NCBI GenBank assembly: GCA_029814805.1
Contig: CP122395.1
Location: forward strand, 23,369-87,368
DNA: 64,000 nucleotides
Direction of reading: 5' to 3'
Source of the DNA: Geminicoccaceae bacterium SCSIO 64248
GTDB lineage: Bacteria; Pseudomonadota; Alphaproteobacteria; Geminicoccales; Geminicoccaceae
Both the position numbers and the translations under genes were made by a program. The notes beneath the pieces were generated by a model. The model saw nothing but the letters and a program-made list of their open reading frames with translations, was not told where the DNA came from and did not search any database. This document shows positions 52,470 to 63,957 of the stretch, piece after piece; within the stretch, counting starts at the first letter, position 1; the number at the start of each line of letters is the position of its first letter.

Positions 52470-52595
52470 ATGATGATGGAAGGCGGCATGAGCTGGATGA
52501 TGGGCGGCATGGCGGTGATCGCGCTGCTTGTCGTCAGCTTGCTCGTCCTTGGGATCGCAGCGCTCGTGAAATACGTCTTCGGTCGTAGCCGATGA
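52470..52595 (+). CDS. 41-residue Met-rich membrane peptide
   Basis: MMMEGGMSWMMGGMAVIALLV... has one membrane helix (VIALLVVSLLVLGIAALVKYVF) preceded by six Met in fourteen residues, and a basic end (GRSR). Small peptides of this form lie next to copper ATPases and DUF305 genes in many proteobacterial copper islands. Preceded by GTTAGG; no strong ribosome binding site, and any of the first three ATGs could start it. A further frame overlaps its stop (ATGA at 52592) but runs antisense through csoR and is not supported. Confidence 0.55.
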   Translation: MMMEGGMSWMMGGMAVIALLVVSLLVLGIAALVKYVFGRSR

Positions 52596-52754
52596 CGTGG
52601 CGTCGATCGCGCTTGCTGATCGGCAAGTCGGCGGCCGTCGGCCTCGCCGCAACCACCGTTGGCGCGCGACATGCCGGCCTTGATGCGTTGGTCCGATCGA
52701 CAGTGTCTTCCGGCGATGCCGACATGATTTCGGGCCCGCTGCCGACGATCGGTT

Positions 52755-53030
52755 TCAGCGATTCGTTCGCGCGATCACGTCGAAGAGTTCCTGAACCTTC
52801 TGACGCTGCTCGTCGCGATCGCCGGTGGCGATGGCGTGCTCCACGCAGTGCTCGACGTGATCGCGCAGGATCTCTTGCTCGACACGTGCAAGCGCCGCAC
52901 GCACGGCCGCGATCTGAGTGACGATGTCGATGCAGTAGCGATCCTCCTCGACCATGCGCGCGATCCCGCGCGCCTGACCCTCGATCCGCTTCAGCCGGTT
53001 CCCGCACGAGGTTTTAATTTCGTCACGCAT
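52755..53030 (-). CDS. csoR: CsoR-family copper-sensing repressor
   Basis: 91 residues, all-helical. Copper ligands Cys 33, His 58 and Cys 62 (RYCIDIVTQI, DHVEHCVEH) have the Cys-x24-His-x3-Cys spacing of CsoR (C36/H61/C65 in the reference protein); RcnR/FrmR ligands are absent. When loaded with Cu(I) it releases DNA. It is divergent from the copper ATPase and a CsoR box lies 8 bases in front of its start, so it should control itself and the pump. Confidence 0.9.
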   Translation of the reverse strand: MRDEIKTSCGNRLKRIEGQARGIARMVEEDRYCIDIVTQIAAVRAALARVEQEILRDHVEHCVEHAIATGDRDEQRQKVQELFDVIARTNR

Positions 53031-53038
53031 GGTGTTCC

Positions 53039-53057
53039 TATACCCTTAGGGTGTATA
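53039..53057. promoter_or_regulatory. CsoR operator
   Basis: TATACCC-TTA-GGGTGTATA, a near-perfect 19-bp dyad of the CsoR/RcnR type (T-A-C-C-C..G-G-G-T), located between the divergent csoR and Cu-ATPase genes. Confidence 0.85.
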
Positions 53058-53138
53058 TGTATCAAGTGATCGTTTACCCGATATCGCTCGAGGCCGGGTC
53101 CGACCTCGAAGCGTCCTGGCTGCCGAGATGGAGGTCCC

Positions 53139-55583
<2,445 letters not shown>

Positions 55584-55635
55584 CGGGACGGGCCGATGTC
55601 CTGAACGAGATCCGTCGTTCGTCGAGGCCTCACGC

Positions 55636-56067
55636 TCAGTTCAACGTGAGCGCGGCTAGGATGAGGTAGCGGCCGGTCTTGGCGGCGGCGACCAGCAGGA
55701 GGAAGACCGGCAAGGGCTCACGCAGGACACCGGCCGCGACGGTCAGCGGATCGCCGACCACGGGGACCCAGCTGAGCAGCAACGACCACTTGCCCCAGCG
55801 CCGGTACCAGCGCTGGGCGCGATCCAACGCATCGGCCTTGGCCGGAAACCAGGGACGATCCCGAAAGCGTTCGATAGCCCGCCCGAGCAGCCAATTGACC
55901 GTCGAGCCCAGCACGTTGCCCGCGCTGGCGACCGCGATCAGCAGCCAGGGCGACTGATCCGATGTCAGCAGCAGACCGACCAGCGCTGCTTCGGACTGCA
56001 TCGGCAGGATTGTCGCGGCGGCGAACGCGGTCAGGAACAGGCCGGCAAGAAGGGCGAGATCGGACAT
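55636..56067 (-). CDS. YqaA-family (DedA-like) membrane protein
   Basis: 143 residues with four hydrophobic segments and the family phrase ILPMQSEAALVGLLL..ASAGNVLGSTVNWLLGR...WVPVVGDPLTVAAGVLR. VTT/DedA-related small membrane proteins are thought to move lipids. Convergent with the copper ATPase and 24 bases beyond pdxJ, in the same direction as pdxA-pdxJ. Confidence 0.85.
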   Translation of the reverse strand: MSDLALLAGLFLTAFAAATILPMQSEAALVGLLLTSDQSPWLLIAVASAGNVLGSTVNWLLGRAIERFRDRPWFPAKADALDRAQRWYRRWGKWSLLLSWVPVVGDPLTVAAGVLREPLPVFLLLVAAAKTGRYLILAALTLN

Positions 56068-56091
56068 AAGCGTGGCAGGGCAAGAGCGCGA

Positions 56092-56838
56092 TCACGCAGC
56101 GTTCCGGCGCGCGTCCCGCATGATTTGCTTCATCCGAGCCACGCTGGCGCCGAGGCTGTCGAAGATTGCCTGGCCGACAAGGAAATGGCCGATGTTCAGC
56201 TCGACGATGCCCGCCACCGCCGCCATCTCGGCCGCTGTCTCGTAATCCAGGCCATGCCCGGCGTGGCACTCTAGGCCCTGCATGGTCACCTGGTGGACGC
56301 CTTCGATCAAGCGGCGCCGTTCCTGGTCGCGGTTCGCGCCCGGCAAGGCCGCGCAATAGGTGCCGGTGTGCAATTCGACCGCGCCAGCGCCAAGCCGCTC
56401 GGCGATCGCGATCTGTCGTGGCTCCGGATCCAAGAACAGCGATACGCGGGTCCCGACCGCCCGCAAGCCGGCAATGACCGGAGCGAGCTGCGTCGCCAGT
56501 CCCGCGGCATCGAGACCGCCCTCCGTGGTCAGCTCCGCCCGGCGCTCCGGCACGAGGCAGGCGGCCTGCGGGCGGATTTCGGTGGCGAAGGCCAGCATGT
56601 CCATCGTCGCCGCCATCTCGAGGTTGAGAGGTGCCGCGAGGGCGTCGCGCATGGCGCGCACATCGGCGTCGCGGATATGGCGCCGGTCTTCCCGCAGATG
56701 GACGGTGATGCTGTCCGCACCGGAAACCAAGGCCAGACGCGCCGCCGTAAGAGGATCGGGATGGGTTCCCCCTCGGGCGTTGCGCAAGGTGGCGACGTGA
56801 TCGACATTGACGCCCAGTCGGATCTCGGCGGGATTCAC
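56092..56838 (-). CDS. pdxJ: Pyridoxine 5'-phosphate synthase
   Basis: 248 residues, TIM barrel: [24 protein letters not shown] (conserved start), [42 protein letters not shown] and [13 protein letters not shown]. Joins 1-deoxyxylulose 5-phosphate with 3-amino-2-oxopropyl phosphate made by PdxA. All motifs present, normal length. Overlaps pdxA by 4 bases. Confidence 0.95.
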   Translation of the reverse strand: MNPAEIRLGVNVDHVATLRNARGGTHPDPLTAARLALVSGADSITVHLREDRRHIRDADVRAMRDALAAPLNLEMAATMDMLAFATEIRPQAACLVPERRAELTTEGGLDAAGLATQLAPVIAGLRAVGTRVSLFLDPEPRQIAIAERLGAGAVELHTGTYCAALPGANRDQERRRLIEGVHQVTMQGLECHAGHGLDYETAAEMAAVAGIVELNIGHFLVGQAIFDSLGASVARMKQIMRDARRNAA

Positions 56839-57875
56839 GGCGTGGCTCCACAGGCTTGGCTACGGCGGTAGGCCAGGTCGGCCGCGAGACGCAGCGCCGC
56901 CAACAGGCTGCCGGGATCGGCCCGTCCTGTCCCGGCGATGTCGAAAGCCGTGCCGTGGTCGGGTGATGTGCGCACAATCGGCAGGCCGAGGGTTACGTTC
57001 ACGCCGCCATCCATGTCGAGGGTCTTAAGCGGGATCAAGGCTTGGTCGTGGTACATGCAGAGCGCGGCGTCGTAGCTGGTTCTGGCGCGCGCCGTGAACA
57101 TCGTGTCGGGCGGCAACGGCCCCTCGACCCCCATGCCTTCGGCACGCAACGTCGCGAGCGCGGGCGCGATGATTCGATCTTCCTCGTCACCCATCGCGCC
57201 CATTTCCCCAGCGTGCGGGTTGAGGCCGGCGACAGCGATCCGAGGCTGATGCAGGCCGAAGGTCTCGCGCAGCGTCCGGTGCAGGACACGGCCGGTACGA
57301 ACGATCTCGGCGGTCGTCAGTTCATCGAGCGCGCGACGCAGCGACATGTGGATGGTCACCGGCACGACGCGCAACGCCGCGCAAGCCAACATCATGACCG
57401 GCGGCTCCGCCATTCCGGTCAAGGCGCCCAGATACTCGGTATGGCCGGGAAAGCCGAAGCCCGCCGCGTAGAGGGCCGTCTTGCTGATCGGATTGGTGAC
57501 GATCCCATCGACCAGCCCCGCTTGCGCCAGGCGCACCGCCGTCTCGATCGATGTCAAAATGGCCGGCGCATGGGAGGGGTCAGGCTGCCCCGGCCGTACC
57601 GGCATCGACAGCGGCACGGGGATCACGGGAAGACGATCGGCGAAAACCGTACGCGCCTCGGCTGGATCGACCACGTCGCCGATCGGCACATCGAGGTCGA
57701 GCGCCCGTGCCAGCGCGGCAAGCCGCGCCGGATCGTCGAGCGCAACGAAGGCGGGTCCACCACCATGCCGGAAGTGACGCCAAGCGGCCAGGGTCAGCTC
57801 GCCGCCGATTCCGGCGGGATCGCCCATGGTGAGGGCCAGCATTCCGGAGGATTTGCTTGTGGATTCGATCGGCAT
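56835..57875 (-). CDS. pdxA: 4-hydroxythreonine-4-phosphate dehydrogenase
   Basis: 346 residues. [15 protein letters not shown] start, metal ligands in [23 protein letters not shown] and [13 protein letters not shown], then [24 protein letters not shown]. Supplies the PdxJ substrate in the DXP-dependent vitamin B6 route. Start placed at 57875 (MPIEST); 57842 is possible. The upstream reading frame is fused in another phase to the end of cas3. Confidence 0.94.
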   Translation of the reverse strand: MPIESTSKSSGMLALTMGDPAGIGGELTLAAWRHFRHGGGPAFVALDDPARLAALARALDLDVPIGDVVDPAEARTVFADRLPVIPVPLSMPVRPGQPDPSHAPAILTSIETAVRLAQAGLVDGIVTNPISKTALYAAGFGFPGHTEYLGALTGMAEPPVMMLACAALRVVPVTIHMSLRRALDELTTAEIVRTGRVLHRTLRETFGLHQPRIAVAGLNPHAGEMGAMGDEEDRIIAPALATLRAEGMGVEGPLPPDTMFTARARTSYDAALCMYHDQALIPLKTLDMDGGVNVTLGLPIVRTSPDHGTAFDIAGTGRADPGSLLAALRLAADLAYRRSQACGATP

Positions 57876-60406
57876 GACGACCAGGAAGTCAATGATTGAT
57901 GACGGACTCCAGCTGGCGTGATCGCGGTCACGGCGCGACTGCGACGGACCTTGATCTCCGACAGCGCCCATGCGCGGCGGGGGTTGGGATCCTCGCACCA
58001 CGGCACGATGCGACTGCCACGCATGCCGCCCAGGCGCACGGTCAGGTAGTCTTCAGCGTCACGCGTGGGGATCATCCGCTCGACAGCCCACTCGCCCGAG
58101 CCCGGTGCATAACCCTTGGTAAGGTCAAGAGTGTTGGTACGGGCGATCCACGTCTGCCCGTGAGCCTTGCCGCGAGCTTGATCAGCCGCGCGTGCCAACG
58201 CCTCGGGCACTTCAGCTGGATCGTCGTAAGCTTCCTCGACCAACTCGCGGACGTCACCGGGGATGTGAACCTCACCTCGACCAAGAATGGACCGGGCCGA
58301 GCGCCAGAGCAGCGCGTGGTCAGGGTAGACGTAGGATGTGCCGGGGAGCGCGCTGGAAAGCCAGTCGCTTGGCGGTGCCTCGACTGGCGCGGGGCTGACG
58401 ACAAGCAGGCGTGGCCCGCTGATCGGACGATGAGGATTTCGGGCGGGATGACGCCACAACCGGCCCATCCGCTGCAGCAGGAGGTCGACCGGAGCGAGGT
58501 CGGTTACCATAAGGTCGAAATCCAGATCGAGGCTCTGCTCGATCACCTGGGTCGCGACCACAACCCTGCTGCTACCCCTTGTCGACTCTGGTCCGAAGCC
58601 CGCGAGAATCTTCCCTTCAATCGTCAGCCGATCGCCCATCGCAAACCGCGCGTGGAAAAGGACCGGGTCCACGTCGATGGTACGTAGCCGATCGACGGCG
58701 TCGAGCGCGTCGTCAACCGTGTTGCGTATCCACGCCACGGCGGCGCCGCAGCGCGCCGCGTCTCCGATCGCGGCGAGCGCACCCGCGTCGTCGTCAAGTC
58801 GCTCGACGCGAACGCTGCGGACGAGGGCCGGACGAACCTCGAGAGCCATCTCGGTGGCTGTTGTAGTGCTCACGATCGTCGCCATCGGATAGTCCTTCGC
58901 ATGCAGCGGCGGCGCCGGACGGCCCTGTCCTCGTGCGAAGGCTTCAGCCATCCGGCAGCGGGTCCGGGCAGGCAGCGTCGCCGAGAGCACGATCGCGCTG
59001 CCACCAGCATTCGCCTGAGCCGCGAGCAGCTCCTCCAGCTCGGTGGTGACATAGGCGTCGTAGGCATGCGCCTCGTCGATCACCAGGACGCGTTCCGTCA
59101 GACCCAAAAGCCGGATAGCCTGATGCTTGGCAGGCAAGATCGCTAGGATTGCCTGATCGATGGTGGCGCAACCGACATCGGCTAGAAACGCCTTGCGCCG
59201 ATCGTCGGCAAGCCAGGCCGCGCACTCGGCGCTGCCGGCGTCGCCACCTCGCTCAGCATCGCCGGGTGGCGTCGCGCCAGCGATCCGTGCCGCCGCTTGA
59301 AACCGTGGGTTCAGGGCCGCGCTCCCATGCGCCAGGGCCAGGGACGGCGTTGCGTCGTCCGTGAACAGCCGACGGTAGATCAGCTCCATCCGGGCAAACA
59401 GGGCATTGGCGGTCGCCATCGTCGGCAATGTCATCACCAGGCCCGAAGCGCGGCCATCCGTCATCAGTCGCTGCGCCAGAATCATCGCAGCCTCGGTCTT
59501 GCCCGAACCGGTCACGTCCTCCACAATGACCAGGAGCGGGCCGTCCGGCAGCACGGCGTTCTCTACCCAGGCTTGCAGTGGACTTGCCGAACGCCCGCCT
59601 CCCGCGAGGGCCGCGAAGCCGGCGAATGGACGAGGCTGGGCCGGCTCAATGCCGGCCGCGATCACGGCCGCCATCGCCTGGGGCAAGGCGCGATCGCGCC
59701 AGTAGACATCTGGCGCGATCGCCGAGCATGTGTATGGAAAGTACTCCTGTTTTGATCCGATCCAGTCGGCCAGCGTCGCGAGGCCCGCAAGCGGCCATGT
59801 CGCGCTCTCCCAGCCGTCCAGCGGTGGCGCCAGAGACTTATTTTGCGGCAGAAGCGCATCGACCTGCCGGACCATCTCAGCGGCAACATTGAGGACGGAG
59901 CGATCCCTTCCGAACAGAGCGGCATCGGTGGCCGATCGCCGCGTGCCCGCGACGGGACGGCCGTGGTGGCCAAAAAACGGATCGAGGAAGGCATCAATCT
60001 CGCTCGGAAGCCAGCTGTCGAGAAGATTGAATTGGTGGCGCTCGCCGAGGGTCGTCAGCAGCCACAAACCAGTCACGCCGTGTCCGGGATCGCCAGGTGG
60101 GTCCGATGGCAGCGGCCCAAGAACCGAAGCAGGCCAGCGCTCGGCGACTTTAGCCTGGAAGGGCCGCGTCAGTTTGCCAATGTCGTGGAGGGCCAATAGC
60201 ACGGTCACCAGGTTGCAAACTTGATCCTCCTCCCCGTTCATCAGCAGGCTCAACCGCTTCAAGAGAGGGCGCTTGCTGCGCAAGAGGACAGCTCCGACTG
60301 CCGCAACGTCCAACCCGTGCCACAGCACCGGATGCCAGGAGCACGTCGCTCCAGGAAGTGGTCGCGCCTTGCCCCAGAAGAGCAGCAAATCCTGGACATC
60401 CATCAT
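57794..60406 (-). CDS. cas3: Cas3 helicase-nuclease, C-terminally truncated and orphan
   Basis: The open frame gives 870 residues, but only about the first 830 are Cas3. HD nuclease: [35 protein letters not shown] and LADWIGSK, complete. Helicase: Walker [14 protein letters not shown] (about 290), [33 protein letters not shown] and [10 protein letters not shown], complete. Similarity to type I-E Cas3 ends soon after [15 protein letters not shown] (about 57930). The remaining residues are pdxA read out of phase, so about 60 C-terminal residues are lost. No Cascade, cas1/cas2 or repeat array is in the window. Start could be 60406 or 60403. Confidence 0.85.
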   Translation of the reverse strand: MMDVQDLLLFWGKARPLPGATCSWHPVLWHGLDVAAVGAVLLRSKRPLLKRLSLLMNGEEDQVCNLVTVLLALHDIGKLTRPFQAKVAERWPASVLGPLPSDPPGDPGHGVTGLWLLTTLGERHQFNLLDSWLPSEIDAFLDPFFGHHGRPVAGTRRSATDAALFGRDRSVLNVAAEMVRQVDALLPQNKSLAPPLDGWESATWPLAGLATLADWIGSKQEYFPYTCSAIAPDVYWRDRALPQAMAAVIAAGIEPAQPRPFAGFAALAGGGRSASPLQAWVENAVLPDGPLLVIVEDVTGSGKTEAAMILAQRLMTDGRASGLVMTLPTMATANALFARMELIYRRLFTDDATPSLALAHGSAALNPRFQAAARIAGATPPGDAERGGDAGSAECAAWLADDRRKAFLADVGCATIDQAILAILPAKHQAIRLLGLTERVLVIDEAHAYDAYVTTELEELLAAQANAGGSAIVLSATLPARTRCRMAEAFARGQGRPAPPLHAKDYPMATIVSTTTATEMALEVRPALVRSVRVERLDDDAGALAAIGDAARCGAAVAWIRNTVDDALDAVDRLRTIDVDPVLFHARFAMGDRLTIEGKILAGFGPESTRGSSRVVVATQVIEQSLDLDFDLMVTDLAPVDLLLQRMGRLWRHPARNPHRPISGPRLLVVSPAPVEAPPSDWLSSALPGTSYVYPDHALLWRSARSILGRGEVHIPGDVRELVEEAYDDPAEVPEALARAADQARGKAHGQTWIARTNTLDLTKGYAPGSGEWAVERMIPTRDAEDYLTVRLGGMRGSRIVPWCEDPNPRRAWALSEIKVRRSRAVTAITPAGVRHQSLTSWSSCRSNPQANPPECWPSPWAIPPESAAS

Positions 60407-60514
60407 CAAGGGTACTCATTTGCTAGCAGACTTCTAGTGTCTGCCCATACTTGTCCTCAGGATCTGAACCTATGGCCTCTGCCTTCGGAGGGCGCACCCC
60501 CTCTGACTGTGAGC

Positions 60515-60964
60515 TTAGGGTCTGTTGCCCCCGCGAAAGGATTGCGGAAGATGATTAAAAAGATCCCCCACTGCACGCCGTGCTCGATACCCCTGCCGTC
60601 GCCGTCGGAGATGCTCGGTCCGGTCATGGAGGAGATGGCAGCGCTGGCATAGCGCGGCGAGGTTGCGCGATCGATTGTGGCTGGGGTCGTGATCCCGATG
60701 CGCGGTCGCCAGGATCACCCGGGTTCGCTTCAGCCGCGTGCGCTGCTCGCCCTGGCTGGGCCAGGCGACCGCCCTGCCCTTGCCGCTGCGCCAGATGTCC
60801 TGCGCGGCATCCCACCAGCGGCCGTCGCCGAGATGCCAGACCCATGTCCCGTGCGGCCGGCCGCAGCGCTCGCAGCGGCCCTGGGCGCGCACGAAGCGGA
60901 TCTGCACGCTCAGCTCACGCCAATCGATGGGGTAGAGGTAGCGCAGCTCCTTGCGGATCGGCAT
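60515..60964 (-). CDS. HNH endonuclease
   Basis: 149 residues. Zinc ribbon GRCERCGRPHG, then ILATAHRDHDPSHNRSRNLAALCQRCHLLHDRTEH, the H-N-H beta-beta-alpha metal finger with a second CxxC. Basic tail (RRRRQGYRARRA). Often a phage or plasmid-borne nuclease. 20 bases separate it from the RHE_PE00001 gene, which may be its operon partner. Confidence 0.82.
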   Translation of the reverse strand: MPIRKELRYLYPIDWRELSVQIRFVRAQGRCERCGRPHGTWVWHLGDGRWWDAAQDIWRSGKGRAVAWPSQGEQRTRLKRTRVILATAHRDHDPSHNRSRNLAALCQRCHLLHDRTEHLRRRRQGYRARRAVGDLFNHLPQSFRGGNRP

Positions 60965-60984
60965 GACCGCTGCCCTCCCCTGCC

Positions 60985-62022
60985 CTAGACCACGCCCCAG
61001 GCGCGATACCGGCCCCGCCCGGTCAGCTCGCGCAGATGCGGCCGGACCTCATCGATCAGCTGGGTTGCCGCCTGGCGGCTGATCCGCAGCTCCTTGACCA
61101 GCATCGGCGCGCTGACCAAGGGACGGCTTAGGATTAGGTCGATCACATCAGGCAAATGCGAGGTCGAGCGTCGCCCCTGCAGCACCAGGGCCAGACGCTC
61201 CTGTGCCTGCTCCAGCCGCTCGAGCAGCGCCAGGCCGCGCTCGGAAGCTGCCGCCATGGCGTCCAGGGCACCGGCCAGACGGCGCTCCAACGGGTGGGTC
61301 GCCAGAGGCCGGTAGTGCATCCGCTGCAGGCCGAGATTGAAGGTCAGGAGATGACGCCGGGTCTTGCGCCGCAGACGCAGCAGGCTGCCGATCAGCAGCC
61401 GGCCCAGCCACGTGCCCCGCCCAAGCGGACGCAATGCCCGCCAGGCATCCCAGGCCAGCGCTGCCGCGATCAGCGCGGGGTAGCGACGCAGGGCTTCGCC
61501 CGCCACCTCCAGCCACCGGCCGTAATGCGTGCCGGCCTCCATGGCGGTCGCCTCGATCAGCGCCTCGTCGTCCTCGGCGCCATCCTCCCCCTCCCCTGCC
61601 CCGTCCTCCTCTAATTTGGGCGGACGCCGCTCGAGCAGCGTGTCGATGCCGTCTGCGGTCAGCGCCCAGGCCGGACGCCGCCGTAGCAGCATCCGCCGGG
61701 CCCGCAGCACGTGGTGGGCCTGGCCGAGCTCCTGGCTGCCGTAGCGGACGTCCATGAAGGCATCGCGCAGGACCAGGTCCTCCCGGGTCACCAAGGCACC
61801 GTCCTGAGCCAGGCTGGCGCAGGCATCCTCGACATGGCTGTGCCCGCTCCAACCAACTCGCAGCGAGCTGACCGACAGCCGGGCATCGAGCGCGGCGATC
61901 CCCACCTCCGCCTGCTCCCACGGACGCGCACATGACGGCCAGCCGAGAGCGTCAGGGAGATGATAAAGCACTTTCCTTGCCTGAAGCACAGATCCATCAG
62001 TCAAGCTTATACGCATTTGCAT
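60985..62022 (-). CDS. RHE_PE00001-family plasmid protein (DUF1612 plus HTH)
   Basis: 345 residues from the first Met of MQMRISLTD. Features seen: RPWEQAEVGIAALDARLSVSSLRVGWSGHSHVEDACASLAQDGALVTREDLVLRDAFMDVRYGSQELGQAHHVLRARR, an acidic linker, and a C-terminal helix-turn-helix (ISRQAATQLIDEVRPHLRELTGRGRYRAWGV). This matches the RHE_PE00001-type proteins of rhizobial plasmids, often annotated DUF1612/HTH, of unknown function. The frame is open to 62166 but the extra residues look random. Confidence 0.7.
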   Translation of the reverse strand: MQMRISLTDGSVLQARKVLYHLPDALGWPSCARPWEQAEVGIAALDARLSVSSLRVGWSGHSHVEDACASLAQDGALVTREDLVLRDAFMDVRYGSQELGQAHHVLRARRMLLRRRPAWALTADGIDTLLERRPPKLEEDGAGEGEDGAEDDEALIEATAMEAGTHYGRWLEVAGEALRRYPALIAAALAWDAWRALRPLGRGTWLGRLLIGSLLRLRRKTRRHLLTFNLGLQRMHYRPLATHPLERRLAGALDAMAAASERGLALLERLEQAQERLALVLQGRRSTSHLPDVIDLILSRPLVSAPMLVKELRISRQAATQLIDEVRPHLRELTGRGRYRAWGVV

Positions 62023-62065
62023 TGACCTGCATAGATCGCTTTGCTCCGACACCACCACCTGCCCC

Positions 62066-62079
62066 GTTCCGGACGGAAC
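62066..62079. promoter_or_regulatory. Palindrome in a divergent promoter region
   Basis: GTTCCG-GA-CGGAAC, perfect 6-bp arms, lies 44 bases in front of the leftward gene at 62022. The gap 62023-62352 otherwise shows no gene; it could contain the res site of the adjacent recombinase. Confidence 0.4.
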
Positions 62080-62352
62080 AGACACGGGCAATGGGCACCT
62101 GTTCGGCCGCGCTCCGATGGCCGTCAGCGTGCTTAGAGGCGCAGAAACCCAGGTATTGGCGACCACAGCGCACGGGAGGGTCGAAGGGCGGCCGGCGCAC
62201 TCAGGCTGCGAGCAACGTAGGCAAAGGATCGTTTTCTGCTATCTGCCAATAGTGTACAGCGGTGCTGTCAGTCGCCGAAATCGTTGGAAATCCGCCTCAA
62301 CCGGCCGGATAGCGCGTGCTTTGGCACGATTCTCGGCTGTTTAGGACGTGAA

Positions 62353-63243
62353 ATGCGACGATCTCCCCTGCCCCGCCGCCTGATCGGCTATGCTCGTGTC
62401 TCCACCAGTGAGCAGGACACCCACGCTCAGCGGCTCGAGCTCGTGGCTGCCGGCTGTACCATCATCGTTCAGGAGCACGGCTCCGGTGCCTCGCGCGCCC
62501 GGCCTGAACTCGCCCGGCTGCTGCGCGACATCACGAAAGACGCCATCCTTGTCGTGGTCCGGCTTGATCGCCTGGCCCGCTCGGTCGGCCATCTGCTTGA
62601 AGTCATCGAGACCTTGGAGCGCAAGGGGGCGCACTTTCGGTCGCTGCACGATCCGATCGACACCTCCACCCCGCAGGGCATGTTCTCGCTCCAGGTCCTG
62701 GGCGCCGTCGCCCAGCTCGAGCGGGCGCTGATCGCCGAGCGCACCAAGGCCGGCATGGCCGCGGCCCGCGCGCGAGGCCGCCTGCCCGGCAATCCCGGCC
62801 TGCGCAACGGTACAATCGAGGCCCGCCAGGCGGTCAGTCAGGCGCGTGAGCGCGCCTATCTCAATGAATTGCTCGGCTCCATGGACCGTTGGCTGCCGAC
62901 CGTGCAGATCCTGCGGCCGAATCAGTCCTGGAGCGATGTTGCGCGCATCCTCAACGGTCGCGGACTTGGACCTTGGACCACCGAGCGCTTGCGGCGCGCG
63001 GTGAAACGCCTGGCGCAGGAGAAGCTCGCCGACCCTGCTCTCCTGGCACCTGCACCCCGCCAAGCCGCCGCCGATCGTCTCGCCGTCCTCGTCCAAGGCA
63101 TCGCCCAGGCCAACCCGGATCTGTCGCTGCGGGCCATCGCCGCCCAGCTCGAGGCCATGCATGAGCGTACACTACGCGGAGGTCACCGATGGAACGCGTC
63201 ATCTGTCAAACACCTGCTTGCGCGTACGACTGTTCCAGACTGA
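62353..63243 (+). CDS. Serine recombinase (resolvase/invertase)
   Basis: 296 residues. N-terminal catalytic domain LIGYARVSTSEQDTHAQRLEL (nucleophile Ser 17), VVVRLDRLARSVGHLLEVIETLERKGAHFRSL, TSTPQGMFSLQVLGAVAQLERALIAERTKAGMAAARARGR, all normal for TnpR/Hin types. The C-terminus is about 100 residues longer than in a simple resolvase and holds two helical, HTH-like segments (QSWSDVARILNGRGLGPW and LSLRAIAAQLEAM..HRWNASSVKHLL). AGGA precedes ATG 62353. Probably plasmid multimer resolution or transposon resolution. Confidence 0.88.
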   Translation: MRRSPLPRRLIGYARVSTSEQDTHAQRLELVAAGCTIIVQEHGSGASRARPELARLLRDITKDAILVVVRLDRLARSVGHLLEVIETLERKGAHFRSLHDPIDTSTPQGMFSLQVLGAVAQLERALIAERTKAGMAAARARGRLPGNPGLRNGTIEARQAVSQARERAYLNELLGSMDRWLPTVQILRPNQSWSDVARILNGRGLGPWTTERLRRAVKRLAQEKLADPALLAPAPRQAAADRLAVLVQGIAQANPDLSLRAIAAQLEAMHERTLRGGHRWNASSVKHLLARTTVPD

Positions 63244-63273
63244 ACTAGCACAGCACGCGAAGTGACACGAACC

Positions 63274-63588
63274 TTACTCCGACGTCGGTTCTTGAAGGAT
63301 CAGGGTCTCGAGATCACGGGCACCATGTACAACCCGCTCGATTGTGATGAAGTCTCCAGGCCGCTCGCTATAGAGAACAAGGTAGTTTCGATACACAGCA
63401 CCACGCACGTCCAAGCCGAACTCCGAACGCACGGGATACCGCCGCGCCTGCTCACCGAGATCTCGGCAAAAAAAGCGCAACTCCCGCACGAAGGACAAGG
63501 CTCGCGCAGGGTTATCCCGCGCAATATAGTCCGCAATCGCCTCGAGGTCGTCACGTGCAAGAGGCGTGTAGGTAATCCGCCGCGTCAT
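63274..63588 (-). CDS. parE: ParE-type toxin (RelE/ParE superfamily)
   Basis: 104 residues: ITYTPLARDDLEAIADYIARDNPARALSFVRELRFFCRDLGEQARRYPVRSEFGLDVRGAVYRNYLVLYSERPGDFITIERVVHGARD, the complete ParE fold, ending with VHGARD. ParE proteins poison gyrase or act like RelE. It overlaps the antitoxin gene by 4 bases (ATGA). Confidence 0.9.
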   Translation of the reverse strand: MTRRITYTPLARDDLEAIADYIARDNPARALSFVRELRFFCRDLGEQARRYPVRSEFGLDVRGAVYRNYLVLYSERPGDFITIERVVHGARDLETLILQEPTSE

Positions 63589-63860
63589 CCGTTGTCCCGG
63601 CTTCCCAGCCCTCCTAACGAACTGTAACGCATTTCCAGCGGTTCAAAGACGTCGTCCTCATCAAGCAGAACACCGCTTTGACGGCTTTCCTCGATCGATC
63701 GGCGGATCCTTTCGACCTTAAGCTGGCGCAAATGCTCGCGGTCCTCGAGTAGGCGAAGCCCGTCGCGGACAATTTCCGATGCGTTGTTGTAGCGACCACC
63801 TTCAAGCAGATCGTCGATAAACCCCTCGAAGTGCGATCCAAGTGCGAAGCTGCGTGGCAT
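63585..63860 (-). CDS. parD: ParD-type antitoxin
   Basis: 91 residues: FALGSHFEGFIDDLLEGGRYNNASEIVRDGLRLLEDREHLRQLKVERIRRSIEESRQSG, a ribbon-helix-helix DNA-binding domain plus toxin-binding helix, as in ParD/CopG antitoxins. First gene of the pair, GGAG upstream. Stabilises the plasmid by post-segregational killing. Confidence 0.9.
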   Translation of the reverse strand: MPRSFALGSHFEGFIDDLLEGGRYNNASEIVRDGLRLLEDREHLRQLKVERIRRSIEESRQSGVLLDEDDVFEPLEMRYSSLGGLGSRDNG

Positions 63861-63873
63861 GATTAACTCCGGC

Positions 63874-63885
63874 TAATAACTATTA
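63874..63885 (-). promoter_or_regulatory. parDE operator-like palindrome
   Basis: TAATA-AC-TATTA in an A/T-rich segment directly upstream of parD, with a TTTATGATAATAG stretch that can act as -10. ParD-type RHH antitoxins bind such short palindromes, so autoregulation is likely. Confidence 0.5.
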
Positions 63886-63957
63886 TCATAAAGAGCCTGT
63901 TGTGACGGGACAAGAGCCTGTAGCGCCATGTCGTGACGCCATGCAGGCAGTAACGGC

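Noticed and set aside
52592..52921. Possible 109-residue gene overlapping the Met-rich peptide stop (ATGA)
   Set aside because: Its second half is antisense to csoR and turns into Arg-rich nonsense; the first 50 residues have no recognisable feature. A truncated gene is possible but not supported.
57794..60514. CRISPR array or other cas genes near cas3
   Set aside because: The sequence around cas3 was read for 25-35 base direct repeats with regular spacing and for Cascade or Cas1/Cas2 motifs; none were found.
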